NCBI RefSeq assembly: GCF_041260665.1
Contig: NZ_JBGCCT010000025.1
Span: 1-64,000 of the forward strand
Length of the DNA: 64,000 nt
Source: Catenulispora sp. GP43
Lineage (GTDB): Bacteria; Actinomycetota; Actinomycetes; Streptomycetales; Catenulisporaceae
Direction: 5' to 3'
Part shown: piece by piece, positions 46,901-54,108 of the stretch
Position numbering within the stretch: position 1 is the first letter of the stretch
How the letters are laid out: every line of letters begins with the position of its first letter
Made by a program: the position numbers and the translations under genes
The notes under the pieces: generated by a model
What the model was told of the DNA's origin: nothing
Databases searched by the model: none
The model's input: only the letters and a program-made list of their open reading frames with translations

Positions 46901-48010
46901 GGCGGGCAGTCGGTGCAGACCACGTGGAAGGTGAGTGCGCCGGCGGGCACGGCGCCGGGGCCGTACGCGCTGTCGGCGCAAGCAACGGTTAGCGGCACCG
47001 GGCCGTACAGCGACTCCGGGACGATGAACGTCGCTTACGCGTCGCTGAACGCCGCTTTCAACAACGTCGGCATCACCGATGACAGCAGCACGGCGGCCGG
47101 GAACCTGGACGGCGGCGGGACGAGCTATTCCTCGCAGGCACTGAACACGGCCGCCGGGATCACGCCCGGGGCGACGCTCACGCATGACGGCGCCACCATC
47201 CCCTGGCCGAACGTGGCCGCCGGGACGAACGACGACATCGTGGCCTCGGGACAGACCATCCCGGTCTCCGGCTCCGGCACCACTCTCTCCATCATCGGGA
47301 CATCAACCTACGGGTCGTCCTCCGGCAGCGGGACCATCATCTACACCGATGGCAGTACCCAGAGTTACAGCCTGGGCTTCGCCGACTGGTGGTCGACCTC
47401 CGCTGCTCAGGGGACTGACTTCATCGCGAACCCGGCCTACATCAACGGCGGCAGCGGCAAGATCACGCAGGCCGTGAACCTTTCCTACGCGGCGATTCCG
47501 TTGCAAGCCGGGAAGACGGTTGAGGACGTGGTGCTGCCGAATGTGAGTGCCAGTGCGGTGCGCAGTTCGGTGTCGATGCACATCTTCGATGTGTCGGTGT
47601 CGGGCTCATCCTCAAGCTCAGTGATCAGCCTGCGGGCTCACGCCAACAGCGACATCGTCACCGCCGACAACGCCGGGGCCTCCCCGCTGATCGCCAACCG
47701 CACCGCCGTTGGACCGTGGGAGTCCTTCGACCTCATCACCAACTCCGATGGCAGCGTCAGCTTCCGGGCTCATGCCAACGGGGACATCGTCACCGCCGAC
47801 AACGCGGGCGCCGCGCCACTCATCGCCAACCGCACCGCCATCGGACCCTGGGAGGAGTTCGACCTGATCCACAATTCCGACGGCAGCGTCAGCTTCCGCG
47901 CTCACGCCAACGGCGACATCGTCACCGCCGACAACGCCGGGGCCGCGCCACTCATCGCCAACCGCACCGCCATCGGACCCTGGGAGGAGTTCGACCTGAT
48001 CCACGACTAA
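43934..48010 (+). CDS. Large secreted multidomain GH3 glycosidase
   Basis: 1358-residue exported enzyme. N-terminus MRRTTPHRRKLLAAGSAVVL is a signal peptide with a Tat-like RRK. Order: GH3 N-terminal barrel (about 55-410) with VNLDRDPRWGRTDEAFGEDP, AKHYALNNVEQNR and the nucleophile Asp317 in GYITSDCGAV; GH3 C-terminal domain (about 440-680); fibronectin III-like domain (about 700-780); an Ig-like Big_2 domain (about 815-935); an NEW3-type domain (about 936-1030); FNNVGIT module (about 1040-1225); three fascin-like units. The TSDCGAV form points to beta-xylosidase or related beta-glycosidase specificity. It lies 72 bp after the GH-A gene and 48 bp before the ROK regulator. Confidence 0.9.
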   Translation: MRRTTPHRRKLLAAGSAVVLACGFAASVTSVAAAPKSVAATPAASSTPIYLNTSYSFQARAADLVSRMTLAEKAAQLNTTSAPAIPRLGVQQYTYQAEAQHGINYLGADQSSGSAAGNPPVATSFPTNFASSMSWDPALVYQETTAISDEARGLVDKSLFGTGQNNLGPSASDYGSLTFWAPTVNLDRDPRWGRTDEAFGEDPYLVGQMAGAFINGFQGNSMTGQSLNGYLKAGATAKHYALNNVEQNRTGISSNVSDTDLRDYYTKQFASLIENAHVSGLMTSYNAINGTPSVADTYTTNQLAQRTYGFNGYITSDCGAVGTTYRNPPAGHAWAPPGWSTDDGDTNAIWTNTSTGAKISGAAGGEAYSLRAGTQVNCGGDEFSLQNIQAAINAGILSEGVIDADLTKLFTIRMETGEFDPASQVPYTSITKAQIQSPAHQALATTVADNSLVLLKNGNVSGTSTPLLPANASKLNNVVILGDMANTVTLGDYSGAPSLQVNAVQGLTTAIKAANPNANILFDAAGTSSTATGAATLSSATQTAIKNADLVVMFVGTNQNNAQEGNDRTTLNMPGNYDSLITQTTALGNPKTALVVQSDGPVKISDVDGNIPAVVFSGYNGESQGTALADVLLGKQNPSGHLNFTWYADDSQLPAMSNYGLTPGDTSGLGRTYQYFTGTPTYPFGYGLSYSNFSYSPATVDNASPNADGTVNVSFTVTNSGSTAGATVAQLYAATQFTVSGVQLPNKRLVGFQKTGVLNPGASQKVTIPVKISDLSFWDATNMKSVVYDGSYALQVGASSSDIRSSVNVAVSGAITPKMQYVTVQPESVVYNAGSTIDLTGKNQWIKDDTTGVGSVSQGRNMSVTADNVIEAVDNDQSFVNLAGASVSYSSSDPTVATVSSTGQVHAVGDGTALISVTVNGVTGTAPIVVRHTLSLAAPALITAGGTGTATTTFVNGGTAAESNVAVSLSLPSGWSAQATTPSTFGSVAGGQSVQTTWKVSAPAGTAPGPYALSAQATVSGTGPYSDSGTMNVAYASLNAAFNNVGITDDSSTAAGNLDGGGTSYSSQALNTAAGITPGATLTHDGATIPWPNVAAGTNDDIVASGQTIPVSGSGTTLSIIGTSTYGSSSGSGTIIYTDGSTQSYSLGFADWWSTSAAQGTDFIANPAYINGGSGKITQAVNLSYAAIPLQAGKTVEDVVLPNVSASAVRSSVSMHIFDVSVSGSSSSSVISLRAHANSDIVTADNAGASPLIANRTAVGPWESFDLITNSDGSVSFRAHANGDIVTADNAGAAPLIANRTAIGPWEEFDLIHNSDGSVSFRAHANGDIVTADNAGAAPLIANRTAIGPWEEFDLIHD
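47617..48007 (+). repeat. Three 132-bp fascin-like repeat units (GH3 gene)
   Basis: Three copies of the SLRAHAN/SFRAHANGDIVTADNAG unit; units 2 and 3 differ at only a few bases. This brings the locus total to 12 units in four genes. Confidence 0.9.
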
Positions 48011-48058
48011 GCCAGGTCTGGGCTGATTCAAATCTCGGCGGCGCGGTGGCCGTAGCAT

Positions 48059-49321
48059 GTGTGCCACCCAGAACTACCCGAGGAGTGCATCGTCGCCGCG
48101 CCGCCGAACCTGCGAGAAGAGGGCCGCCTGCGCGTCCTCCAGGTCCTGCTCGCCAGCAGCACCACCAGTCGCCCGGAACTGGTCCGGCTCACCGGACTGT
48201 CCCGGGCGACGGTGTCCGTCCTGGTCTCCGATCTGATCGCGGCCGGGCTGGTCGTCGAGGAGAACGGAGCGAGCGGGGCCGGCGGGGCGGGCGGCTCGGC
48301 GGACGCCGAGATCCGCTCGATGGGGCGTCCCGCACTACCCCTGGCGCTGAACCGCTCGGTCGCCTACGCCATCGGCGCGGACATCGGGCACGCGCATGTA
48401 CGGGTCGCGTTGTGCGACGTGCACGGCACACCGGTGTGGGAGACCAGCGAGGCCAAGGAGGTCGACCGCGCCCCGCACGAGACCCTCGACCTCGCCGCCG
48501 ACCTGGTGCGCCGCGCCATGGCCGAGAACGGCGTCCCGCGCGAGCGGGTACTGGGCCTCGGCGTCGGCATCGCAGCCCCCGTGGACGCCGACGGCGCCCT
48601 GTCCGCCGAGGGCATCATGCCCGGCTGGACCGGCATCCGCCCCGGCCCCGAACTGGAGCGCCGCACCGGCCTGGCCACCGAGATGACGAACGACGCGAAC
48701 GCCGGAGCCCTGGCCGAGCACATGTACGGAGCCGGCCGCGACGTCGAGGACATGGTCTACATCCGGCTCTCGGCAGGAATCGGCGCGGGCGTCATCGCCG
48801 CCGGCGCGCTGCAACTGGGAGCCGGCGGCCTGGCCGGCGAGATCGGCCACCTGCCCGCCGTCCGCGACGGCCTGGTCTGCCGCTGCGGCAACCGCGGCTG
48901 CCTGGAGACCATAGCGAGCCCGGTGGCCGTGGCCCGCCTGCTCCAGGACAGCTGGGGCGAGCCGGTGGCGCCGTCAGACCTGCCGGCCCTGCTCGCCGCC
49001 GGCACCCCCGGCATGGCCCGGGTGGTGGAGGACACCGGCGAGGCCGTCGGCCGGGCACTGGCGGCGCTGGTGACACTGCTGAACCCCCGGCTGATCGTGG
49101 TCGGCGGCGACCTGGCCGCCATCGGCGAACCCCTGTTCGAGCCCCTGCGGCGCGGCATCGCACGCTCCGCCCTGCCCTCGGCCGCACGGCAGGTCGCGGT
49201 GGTCGCCGGCCGACTCGGCTCCAGCGCCGAGGTGCGCGGGGCTGCGGCGCGGGTGCTGGCGCGGGCGGCGCAGACGCTGGCGGTGATGAGTGGGGCGGAG
49301 GCGGCGGAGCTTCTGCCGTAG
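48059..49321 (+). CDS. ROK-family transcriptional regulator
   Basis: 420-residue regulator with an N-terminal MarR-like winged helix (RLRVLQVLLASSTTSRPELV, TGLSRATVSVLVSDLIAAGL) and a ROK sugar-kinase-like domain: AYAIGADIGHAHVRVALCDV, a Zn site in CRCGNRGCLETIAS and LIVVGGDLA. In NagC/XylR-type members this domain binds a sugar and controls DNA binding. The GTG at 48059 is a provisional start; GAGGAG at 48082-48087 would suit an atypical ATC start at 48089, and homologues fit either. It follows the GH3 gene by 48 bp and most probably controls the adjoining secreted-glycosidase genes. Confidence 0.9.
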   Translation: MCHPELPEECIVAAPPNLREEGRLRVLQVLLASSTTSRPELVRLTGLSRATVSVLVSDLIAAGLVVEENGASGAGGAGGSADAEIRSMGRPALPLALNRSVAYAIGADIGHAHVRVALCDVHGTPVWETSEAKEVDRAPHETLDLAADLVRRAMAENGVPRERVLGLGVGIAAPVDADGALSAEGIMPGWTGIRPGPELERRTGLATEMTNDANAGALAEHMYGAGRDVEDMVYIRLSAGIGAGVIAAGALQLGAGGLAGEIGHLPAVRDGLVCRCGNRGCLETIASPVAVARLLQDSWGEPVAPSDLPALLAAGTPGMARVVEDTGEAVGRALAALVTLLNPRLIVVGGDLAAIGEPLFEPLRRGIARSALPSAARQVAVVAGRLGSSAEVRGAAARVLARAAQTLAVMSGAEAAELLP

Positions 49322-49460
49322 GGCTTGGCCTGGGTGTGACTGGTGCGGCTTGTTCGTGGGTTGACAGTCAAAGGCGATTTTCAGTGCTCGCAGAGGATTA
49401 AGAAGAGCTTTCAATACCACAGCCCAACCGCACCGACCCCACCAACCCGCACCCCGATAA

Positions 49461-51146
49461 ATGGCACCACCCCAACCTCCCGCGCAACAATCCGGTGTGA
49501 ACGATTCCGCCGCCCCCGCCCCCAGCGGCCCGCCCAGCGCCTCCCCCGCCCCAGCGCCCACCGCGGCCCCCAGCCCCTGGGCGCCGATGCGGGACCGCAT
49601 CTTCCGCATCCTGTGGCTGGCCCAGCTGGGCAGCAACGTCGGTTCCTGGATGCAGACCGTCGGAGCGCAGTGGCTGCTGGTCTCGCACCACTCCTCGACC
49701 ACCCTCGTCGCGGCCGTACAGACCGCCAGCCTGCTCCCCGTCATGCTCCTCTCGCTCCCGGCCGGGGTCATGGCCGACGTGCTCGACCGTCGACGTCTCC
49801 TGATCTACCTCCAGCTGGGCATGGCGCTGGTCGCCGGTGTGCTGGCGTGGCTGACCGCGGCCGGTCTGACGACCCCGACGGTGCTGCTGGCGCTGACCTT
49901 CCTGCTCGGCTGCGGGCAGGCGTTCGTCGGGCCGGCGTGGCAGGCGATCCAGCCGGAGCTGGTTCCCCGCGAGCAGATCCCGGCCGCCGCGACGCTCGGC
50001 AGCCTGACGGTCAACCTCGCCCGCGCTGTCGGGCCGGCGGTCGCCGGGTTCCTGGTGGCGGCGTCCGGGGCGGCGCTCGTGTTCGCGATCAACGCGGTGT
50101 CGTTCTTGTTCGTGGTGGCGGCGGTGACGGTGTGGCGGAGGGCGCCGCAGGCCGGTAGCGGGCATCCCGAGCGTGCGCTGGCCGCTTTGCGTGCCGGGAA
50201 CCGGTACGTGCGCAACGCGCCGTCGCCGCGGCGGATCTTGTTGCGTGCGGCGCTGTTCGTCGTGCCCGGGAGTGCCCTGTGGGCGCTGCTGCCGGTGGTG
50301 GCCAGTTCCCGGCTCGCGCTCGGAGCCGGCGGGTACGGTGTGCTGCTGGCGGCGTTGGGCGTCGGGGCCGTGGTCGGGGCGTTCACGCTGTCGTGGTTGA
50401 ACACGGTGCTGTCGCCGAATCGGCTGCTGGCGGCGTCCGCCGTGGTGTTCGCGATCGGCACGTTGGTCCTCGGTGTGACGACGGACAAGGCGGCCGTGGT
50501 GATCGTCATGGTCCCCACCGGCGTGGCGTGGCTGGCTTCGCTGTCGACGCTCAACTCGGCCCTGCAACTGTCGCTGCCGGCGTGGGTACGGGCCCGCGCG
50601 CTGGCCGTGTACCTGCTGGTGTTCATGGGCGGCCAGGCGATCGGCTCGCTCGTCTGGGGCGCGCTGGCCGGGCCGCTGGGCATCACCACGACGCTGGTGA
50701 TCGCGGCGGCCCTGCTCGGGGCGGCGGCGGTGAGCGTGCGCTGGCTGCCGCTGCTCGCGCTGACCGGCAAGCTCGACCGCACCACGGACGCGCACTGGCC
50801 GGACCCGCACCTCGTGTTCGAACCCGAGCTCGACAGCGGCCCCATCGTGGTGGTGAAGCGGTACCACGTCGCCCCGGCCGACGAGCCCGAGTTCCGCCAG
50901 GCGATCAACCGCGTCGGCCTGTCCCGGCGGCGCACCGGCGCGACGCGGTGGGGCGTCTTCCGCGACGGCGACGAGGCGCAGACCTTCGTCGAGGTCTTCG
51001 AGGTGCCCTCCTGGCAGGAGCACCAGGACCAGCGATCGATCCGGCTGACCGGCGCCGACTCGGAGTTCGAGGAGCGGGCGAACCGGCTGTCGGAGCCCGC
51101 GCCGACGGTGGAGCACCTGCTGCCGGCCGAGGATCGGGGCGCGTAG
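49461..51146 (+). CDS. MFS exporter (MFS_3) with C-terminal ferredoxin-like domain
   Basis: 561-residue inner-membrane transporter. A 40-residue Pro/Ala-rich N-terminus precedes about 10-12 hydrophobic segments (RILWLAQLGSNVGSWMQTVG; PAGVMADVLDRRRLL as the loop motif). The C-terminal 120 residues form a soluble alpha/beta unit (VVVKRYHVAPADEPEFRQAI, WGVFRDGDEAQTFVEVFEV), as in the DUF894/MFS_3 group related to siderophore exporters. Substrate unknown. The N-terminal extension may be untranslated if a later start is used. Next gene lies 43 bp downstream. Confidence 0.87.
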   Translation: MAPPQPPAQQSGVNDSAAPAPSGPPSASPAPAPTAAPSPWAPMRDRIFRILWLAQLGSNVGSWMQTVGAQWLLVSHHSSTTLVAAVQTASLLPVMLLSLPAGVMADVLDRRRLLIYLQLGMALVAGVLAWLTAAGLTTPTVLLALTFLLGCGQAFVGPAWQAIQPELVPREQIPAAATLGSLTVNLARAVGPAVAGFLVAASGAALVFAINAVSFLFVVAAVTVWRRAPQAGSGHPERALAALRAGNRYVRNAPSPRRILLRAALFVVPGSALWALLPVVASSRLALGAGGYGVLLAALGVGAVVGAFTLSWLNTVLSPNRLLAASAVVFAIGTLVLGVTTDKAAVVIVMVPTGVAWLASLSTLNSALQLSLPAWVRARALAVYLLVFMGGQAIGSLVWGALAGPLGITTTLVIAAALLGAAAVSVRWLPLLALTGKLDRTTDAHWPDPHLVFEPELDSGPIVVVKRYHVAPADEPEFRQAINRVGLSRRRTGATRWGVFRDGDEAQTFVEVFEVPSWQEHQDQRSIRLTGADSEFEERANRLSEPAPTVEHLLPAEDRGA

Positions 51147-51189
51147 ACACCGCCGTATGCTGTGCGCACCGGAGTCGGGGGAGGCAATC

Positions 51190-51606
51190 GTGGCTGGCTG
51201 GATCGTGCTCGTGAGGCATCAAGGTTGGGCTCTGTGGGATCCGCGATTCGCGGTACTCATCGACGGCAAGCGGACGGCCAGAATCGCCCGCGGCGAAACT
51301 CGGGACTTCACGGTCGAAGCCGGCGTGCACCGGATGCGCGTGAGGCAGCTCGGGTACTCGTCGAGGACGCTTGAGGTGAGCGTGGCCGACGGCGAGACGG
51401 TGGTCGTGCGGACTCGCATGCGCTTCTGGGCGAGCTACCTGACCAACCTGTTCGCCTCCCTCACAGGCGGCGTCGGCTTCTGGCTGTTCGCCCAGGGACC
51501 GACGCCCGCGAACGTGATCGGGTTCAGCATCGGCGTGGTGGGGCTCGTGACCCTGCTGGCTTTGCGGATCGCGCTCAGCCTGCGCTCGGACCCGGTCGCG
51601 CCCTGA
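51190..51606 (+). CDS. Small membrane protein with PEGA-like domain
   Basis: 138-residue protein of unknown function. The N-terminal half is a small beta domain like PEGA/carboxypeptidase-regulatory repeats (FAVLIDGKRTARIARGETRD, VEAGVHRMRVRQLGYSSRTL), the C-terminal half has two hydrophobic segments (LFASLTGGVGFWLFAQ and VIGFSIGVVGLVTLLALRIA). GTG 51190 is chosen because GGGGGAGG lies 5-6 bases upstream; an earlier in-frame start at 51157 is in a less likely context. It follows the MFS exporter on the same strand and may be in the same transcript. Confidence 0.72.
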   Translation: MAGWIVLVRHQGWALWDPRFAVLIDGKRTARIARGETRDFTVEAGVHRMRVRQLGYSSRTLEVSVADGETVVVRTRMRFWASYLTNLFASLTGGVGFWLFAQGPTPANVIGFSIGVVGLVTLLALRIALSLRSDPVAP

Positions 51607-51649
51607 GGCGACGACCGGGATCCGAATCAGGCAGCTGACATGCCGGGCG

Positions 51650-51874
51650 CTAGTTGCGGTACCGGAAGACGATCCGGCCGCGCGTCAGGTCGTACGGCGT
51701 GAGCTCCACCAGGACCCGGTCCTCCAGGTTGATCCTGATGTAGTTCTTCCGGACCTTGCCGCTGATGTGCGCCAGGACCCGGTGGCCGTTGTCGAGTTCC
51801 ACCGTGAACATGGCGCTGCGCAGGCACTCGACGACCTTGCCCTCGACTTCGATGCCGTTCTTGTTCTTCGTCAT
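51650..51874 (-). CDS. infA: Translation initiation factor IF-1 paralogue
   Basis: 74-residue S1/OB-fold protein. It follows IF-1 along its whole length ([56 protein letters not shown]), but differs from the canonical actinobacterial protein at many sites and starts [12 protein letters not shown]. It is not in a ribosomal-protein operon, so it is probably a second copy. Its ATG overlaps the stop of the upstream GNAT gene by 4 bp (ATGA), so the two are translated together. A role in condition-specific translation initiation is inference. Confidence 0.9.
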   Translation of the reverse strand: MTKNKNGIEVEGKVVECLRSAMFTVELDNGHRVLAHISGKVRKNYIRINLEDRVLVELTPYDLTRGRIVFRYRN

Positions 51875-52680
51875 CGCGCCAGCTCCAGGTCTCGCACCAG
51901 CTCCAGGTTGCTGCTCACGGGCCGGGCGCCGACGCCCTCGACCAGCGCCGAGGCCGCCCGGTTGGTCTCCTGCACCTCGGCCCAGGCCTCGGCGGCCCCG
52001 CCCCGGTGCAGCGTTTCCAGCGCGTGCGCCAGCAGCGCCCGCCCGATGCCGCGCCGCTGCTCAGCGGCCCGGACCGCGAGCAGCCCGATGCGCGGGCGGC
52101 GCACCGTCACCACTCTGATGAGGCCCAGGTAGCAGTCCGGCGTGGCGGCCACCGCGTACTTCGAGGGATCGATGATGGTGTCCCCGGCAGGCCGGGCGAT
52201 CACCTCCGCCGGCATCGACTGCCATCCGGCGCCCGCCTCGATCTCGTCACGGATCGCGCGGTCCACTTCCCGCAGCAGACCCTCGTCGGCGTGGCCGGCG
52301 GGCACGATCGTGACGCCCGAGGGCGGCCGGACGTCTTCGAGCCCTGTGATCCGCGGATCGGTCGGCACCGCGTACTCCCACTCGCGGCGCCGGATCGTGA
52401 ATCCGGCCCGGGCCCAGCGGGCTCTCATCTCGGTGTCGGCCTCGTCGACCACCGTGTACACCGGCGTGGGGAGTTCGGCCAGCATCGCCTCGGCGAGCCG
52501 GTCGAAGGCCGCCTCGTGCCAGGCGTCGATGCAGACGAACAGCCGCCCGTCGGGCCGGTGCAAGGCATGTCCGCGGCCGACGACCAGGTCGTCGTCGAGC
52601 GCGTGCCACTGCCTGTCCGCGACGCGCGTGATCAGCACATCGGTCTGGCTCAGGCCGGAAAGAAAAGGCTTGGTATCCAT
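51871..52680 (-). CDS. GNAT-family N-acetyltransferase
   Basis: 269-residue acetyltransferase with a long N-terminal half that looks like a degenerate first GNAT domain ([33 protein letters not shown]) and a C-terminal active GNAT fold with [20 protein letters not shown] (acetyl-CoA loop QRRGIG) and [23 protein letters not shown] 52680 follows GGAAGGAGACTCCG. The IF-1 paralogue gene overlaps its stop. A role in acetylating a translation component is possible from context only. Confidence 0.85.
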   Translation of the reverse strand: MDTKPFLSGLSQTDVLITRVADRQWHALDDDLVVGRGHALHRPDGRLFVCIDAWHEAAFDRLAEAMLAELPTPVYTVVDEADTEMRARWARAGFTIRRREWEYAVPTDPRITGLEDVRPPSGVTIVPAGHADEGLLREVDRAIRDEIEAGAGWQSMPAEVIARPAGDTIIDPSKYAVAATPDCYLGLIRVVTVRRPRIGLLAVRAAEQRRGIGRALLAHALETLHRGGAAEAWAEVQETNRAASALVEGVGARPVSSNLELVRDLELAR

Positions 52681-52927
52681 CGGAGTCTCCTTCCAGGAGT
52701 GCCTCGATATCAGGCGCTCCTGGCGACACCGAACGTCAGCCGCCGGACCGTGACGGACTGAGGGAGCACCCATGGGGGTATGTGGTCACGGGTCTCACCT
52801 CCTCTTGCGGCTTCACGGTCGATCGTGACGTTAGCAGCGGGCCGCCATGGTGCTCAAACACTTTTCCGACCTGCGGCGACGCCAGCCGGTACGCTCGGAT
52901 CCCCGACACCGCAGGAGGCAGGTTCGC

Positions 52928-53953
52928 ATGACCCGGCCACGGCCCGGACCCCCCGAGCCCGGCCCCGCCGCGGCGTCCCTGAAGAGCATCGCCGACGAGG
53001 TCGGGGTCTCGGTCTCCACGGTCTCGCGGGCCTTCACCCGCCCCGAGATGATCGGCGAGCGGACCCGGCACCGGATCCTGTCGGTCGCCGAGCGCGTGGG
53101 CTACCAGCCGAACCGCTCGGCCCGGGGCCTGGCCACCGGGCGCACCGCGGTCCTGGGCCTGCTCGTCCCCGACATCGCCAACCCGTTCTTCCCGCCGCTG
53201 GTCCGCGCGGCCGAGAACCGGGCGGACGAGGCCGGCTACGCCGTCCTGCTCGCCGACACCGACGAGCACGCCGAGCGCGAACACCGCCTGATGCGCGAGA
53301 TGCTCAGCCGGGTGGACGGCCTGGTGCTGTGCTCCCCGCGCTCGGCGACGGCGCCGATCAAGGAGATCGCCGGGCGGCGCCCGGTGGTCCTGGTCAACCG
53401 CACCATCACCGGCGTGGCCTCGGTGGTGTGCAGTGTGGACGTGGGGGTCGGGGCCCTGATGGAGCACTTGCACGGCCTGGGCCACCGCGGCCTGGTGTAC
53501 CTGGCGGGCCCGGCCTTGTCCTGGTCGGACAAGGAGAAGCGCGGCTGTGTGCGGCGCCACGCGGCCCGCCTGGGGCTGACGGTCGAGATGCTGGGCCCCT
53601 ACCCGCCGAGCTTCGAAGGCGGCCTGGCCGCCGCCGAGGCGGTGGCGCGGCTCGGCGCGACGGCGGTGCTGGCCTACGACGACGTCGTGGCGCTGGGCGC
53701 CATCCGCGGGCTGACCGAGCGGGGGCACGACGTGCCGGGCTCGGTGAGTGTCGCAGGATGCGACGACGTGCTGTTCGCCGGCATGACCGCGCCGGCGCTG
53801 ACCACGATCGCGATGCCGAACGAGCTCGCCGGACGGACGGCGGTGGATCTGCTGCTGGACCAGGTGGCCGGTGCGGGACGGGCGCGGCAGGTGGTGCTGC
53901 CGAGTGCGTTCGTCGCGCGGGGTTCGAGCGGGCCGCGCAGAGCAGAACGCTGA
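52928..53953 (+). CDS. LacI-family transcriptional regulator
   Basis: 341-residue repressor. The N-terminal helix-turn-helix reads SLKSIADEVGVSVSTVSRAF with the hinge helix YQPNRSARGLATGRT; the periplasmic-binding-like sugar domain follows (VLGLLVPDIANPFFPPLVRA to TTIAMPNELAGRTAVDLLLD). ATG 52928 follows CAGGAGGCAGG. A convergent GH54 gene and the divergent-facing GH64/GH76 genes are close, and a 17-bp inverted repeat with LacI-like ACGTTT core lies upstream of GH64 (56226-56242), so these enzymes are the likely regulon. Confidence 0.93.
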   Translation: MTRPRPGPPEPGPAAASLKSIADEVGVSVSTVSRAFTRPEMIGERTRHRILSVAERVGYQPNRSARGLATGRTAVLGLLVPDIANPFFPPLVRAAENRADEAGYAVLLADTDEHAEREHRLMREMLSRVDGLVLCSPRSATAPIKEIAGRRPVVLVNRTITGVASVVCSVDVGVGALMEHLHGLGHRGLVYLAGPALSWSDKEKRGCVRRHAARLGLTVEMLGPYPPSFEGGLAAAEAVARLGATAVLAYDDVVALGAIRGLTERGHDVPGSVSVAGCDDVLFAGMTAPALTTIAMPNELAGRTAVDLLLDQVAGAGRARQVVLPSAFVARGSSGPRRAER

Positions 53954-54024
53954 CTTATCTCCGCGCGCAAGCTCATGTCCGAATGCAGGCGTATGTCCGA
54001 GTACAAGCTTAGGTCGGAGTACAA

Positions 54025-54065
54025 GCGCGGCGTGCTGCCGGCTGTCGTCTGACAGCACGCCGCGC
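54025..54065. terminator. Bidirectional terminator hairpin
   Basis: GCGCGGCGTGCTG (54025-54037) and CAGCACGCCGCGC (54053-54065), perfect 13-bp arms with a 15-base loop, between the convergent LacI gene and GH54 gene. No T-tract, but position and stem strength fit a shared terminator. Confidence 0.75.
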
Positions 54066-54108
54066 GCGCCCGGGAACCGGCCTCCCTCACAAGGCCGGCC
54101 GCGAGCCG

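Noticed and set aside
44768-47185. 805-residue open frame antisense to the GH3 gene
   Set aside because: Shadow frame; GH3 nucleophile and domains are on the plus strand.
49360-49390. TTGACA promoter before the MFS exporter at 49461
   Set aside because: A -35-like hexamer is present but there is no acceptable -10 at 16-19 bp.
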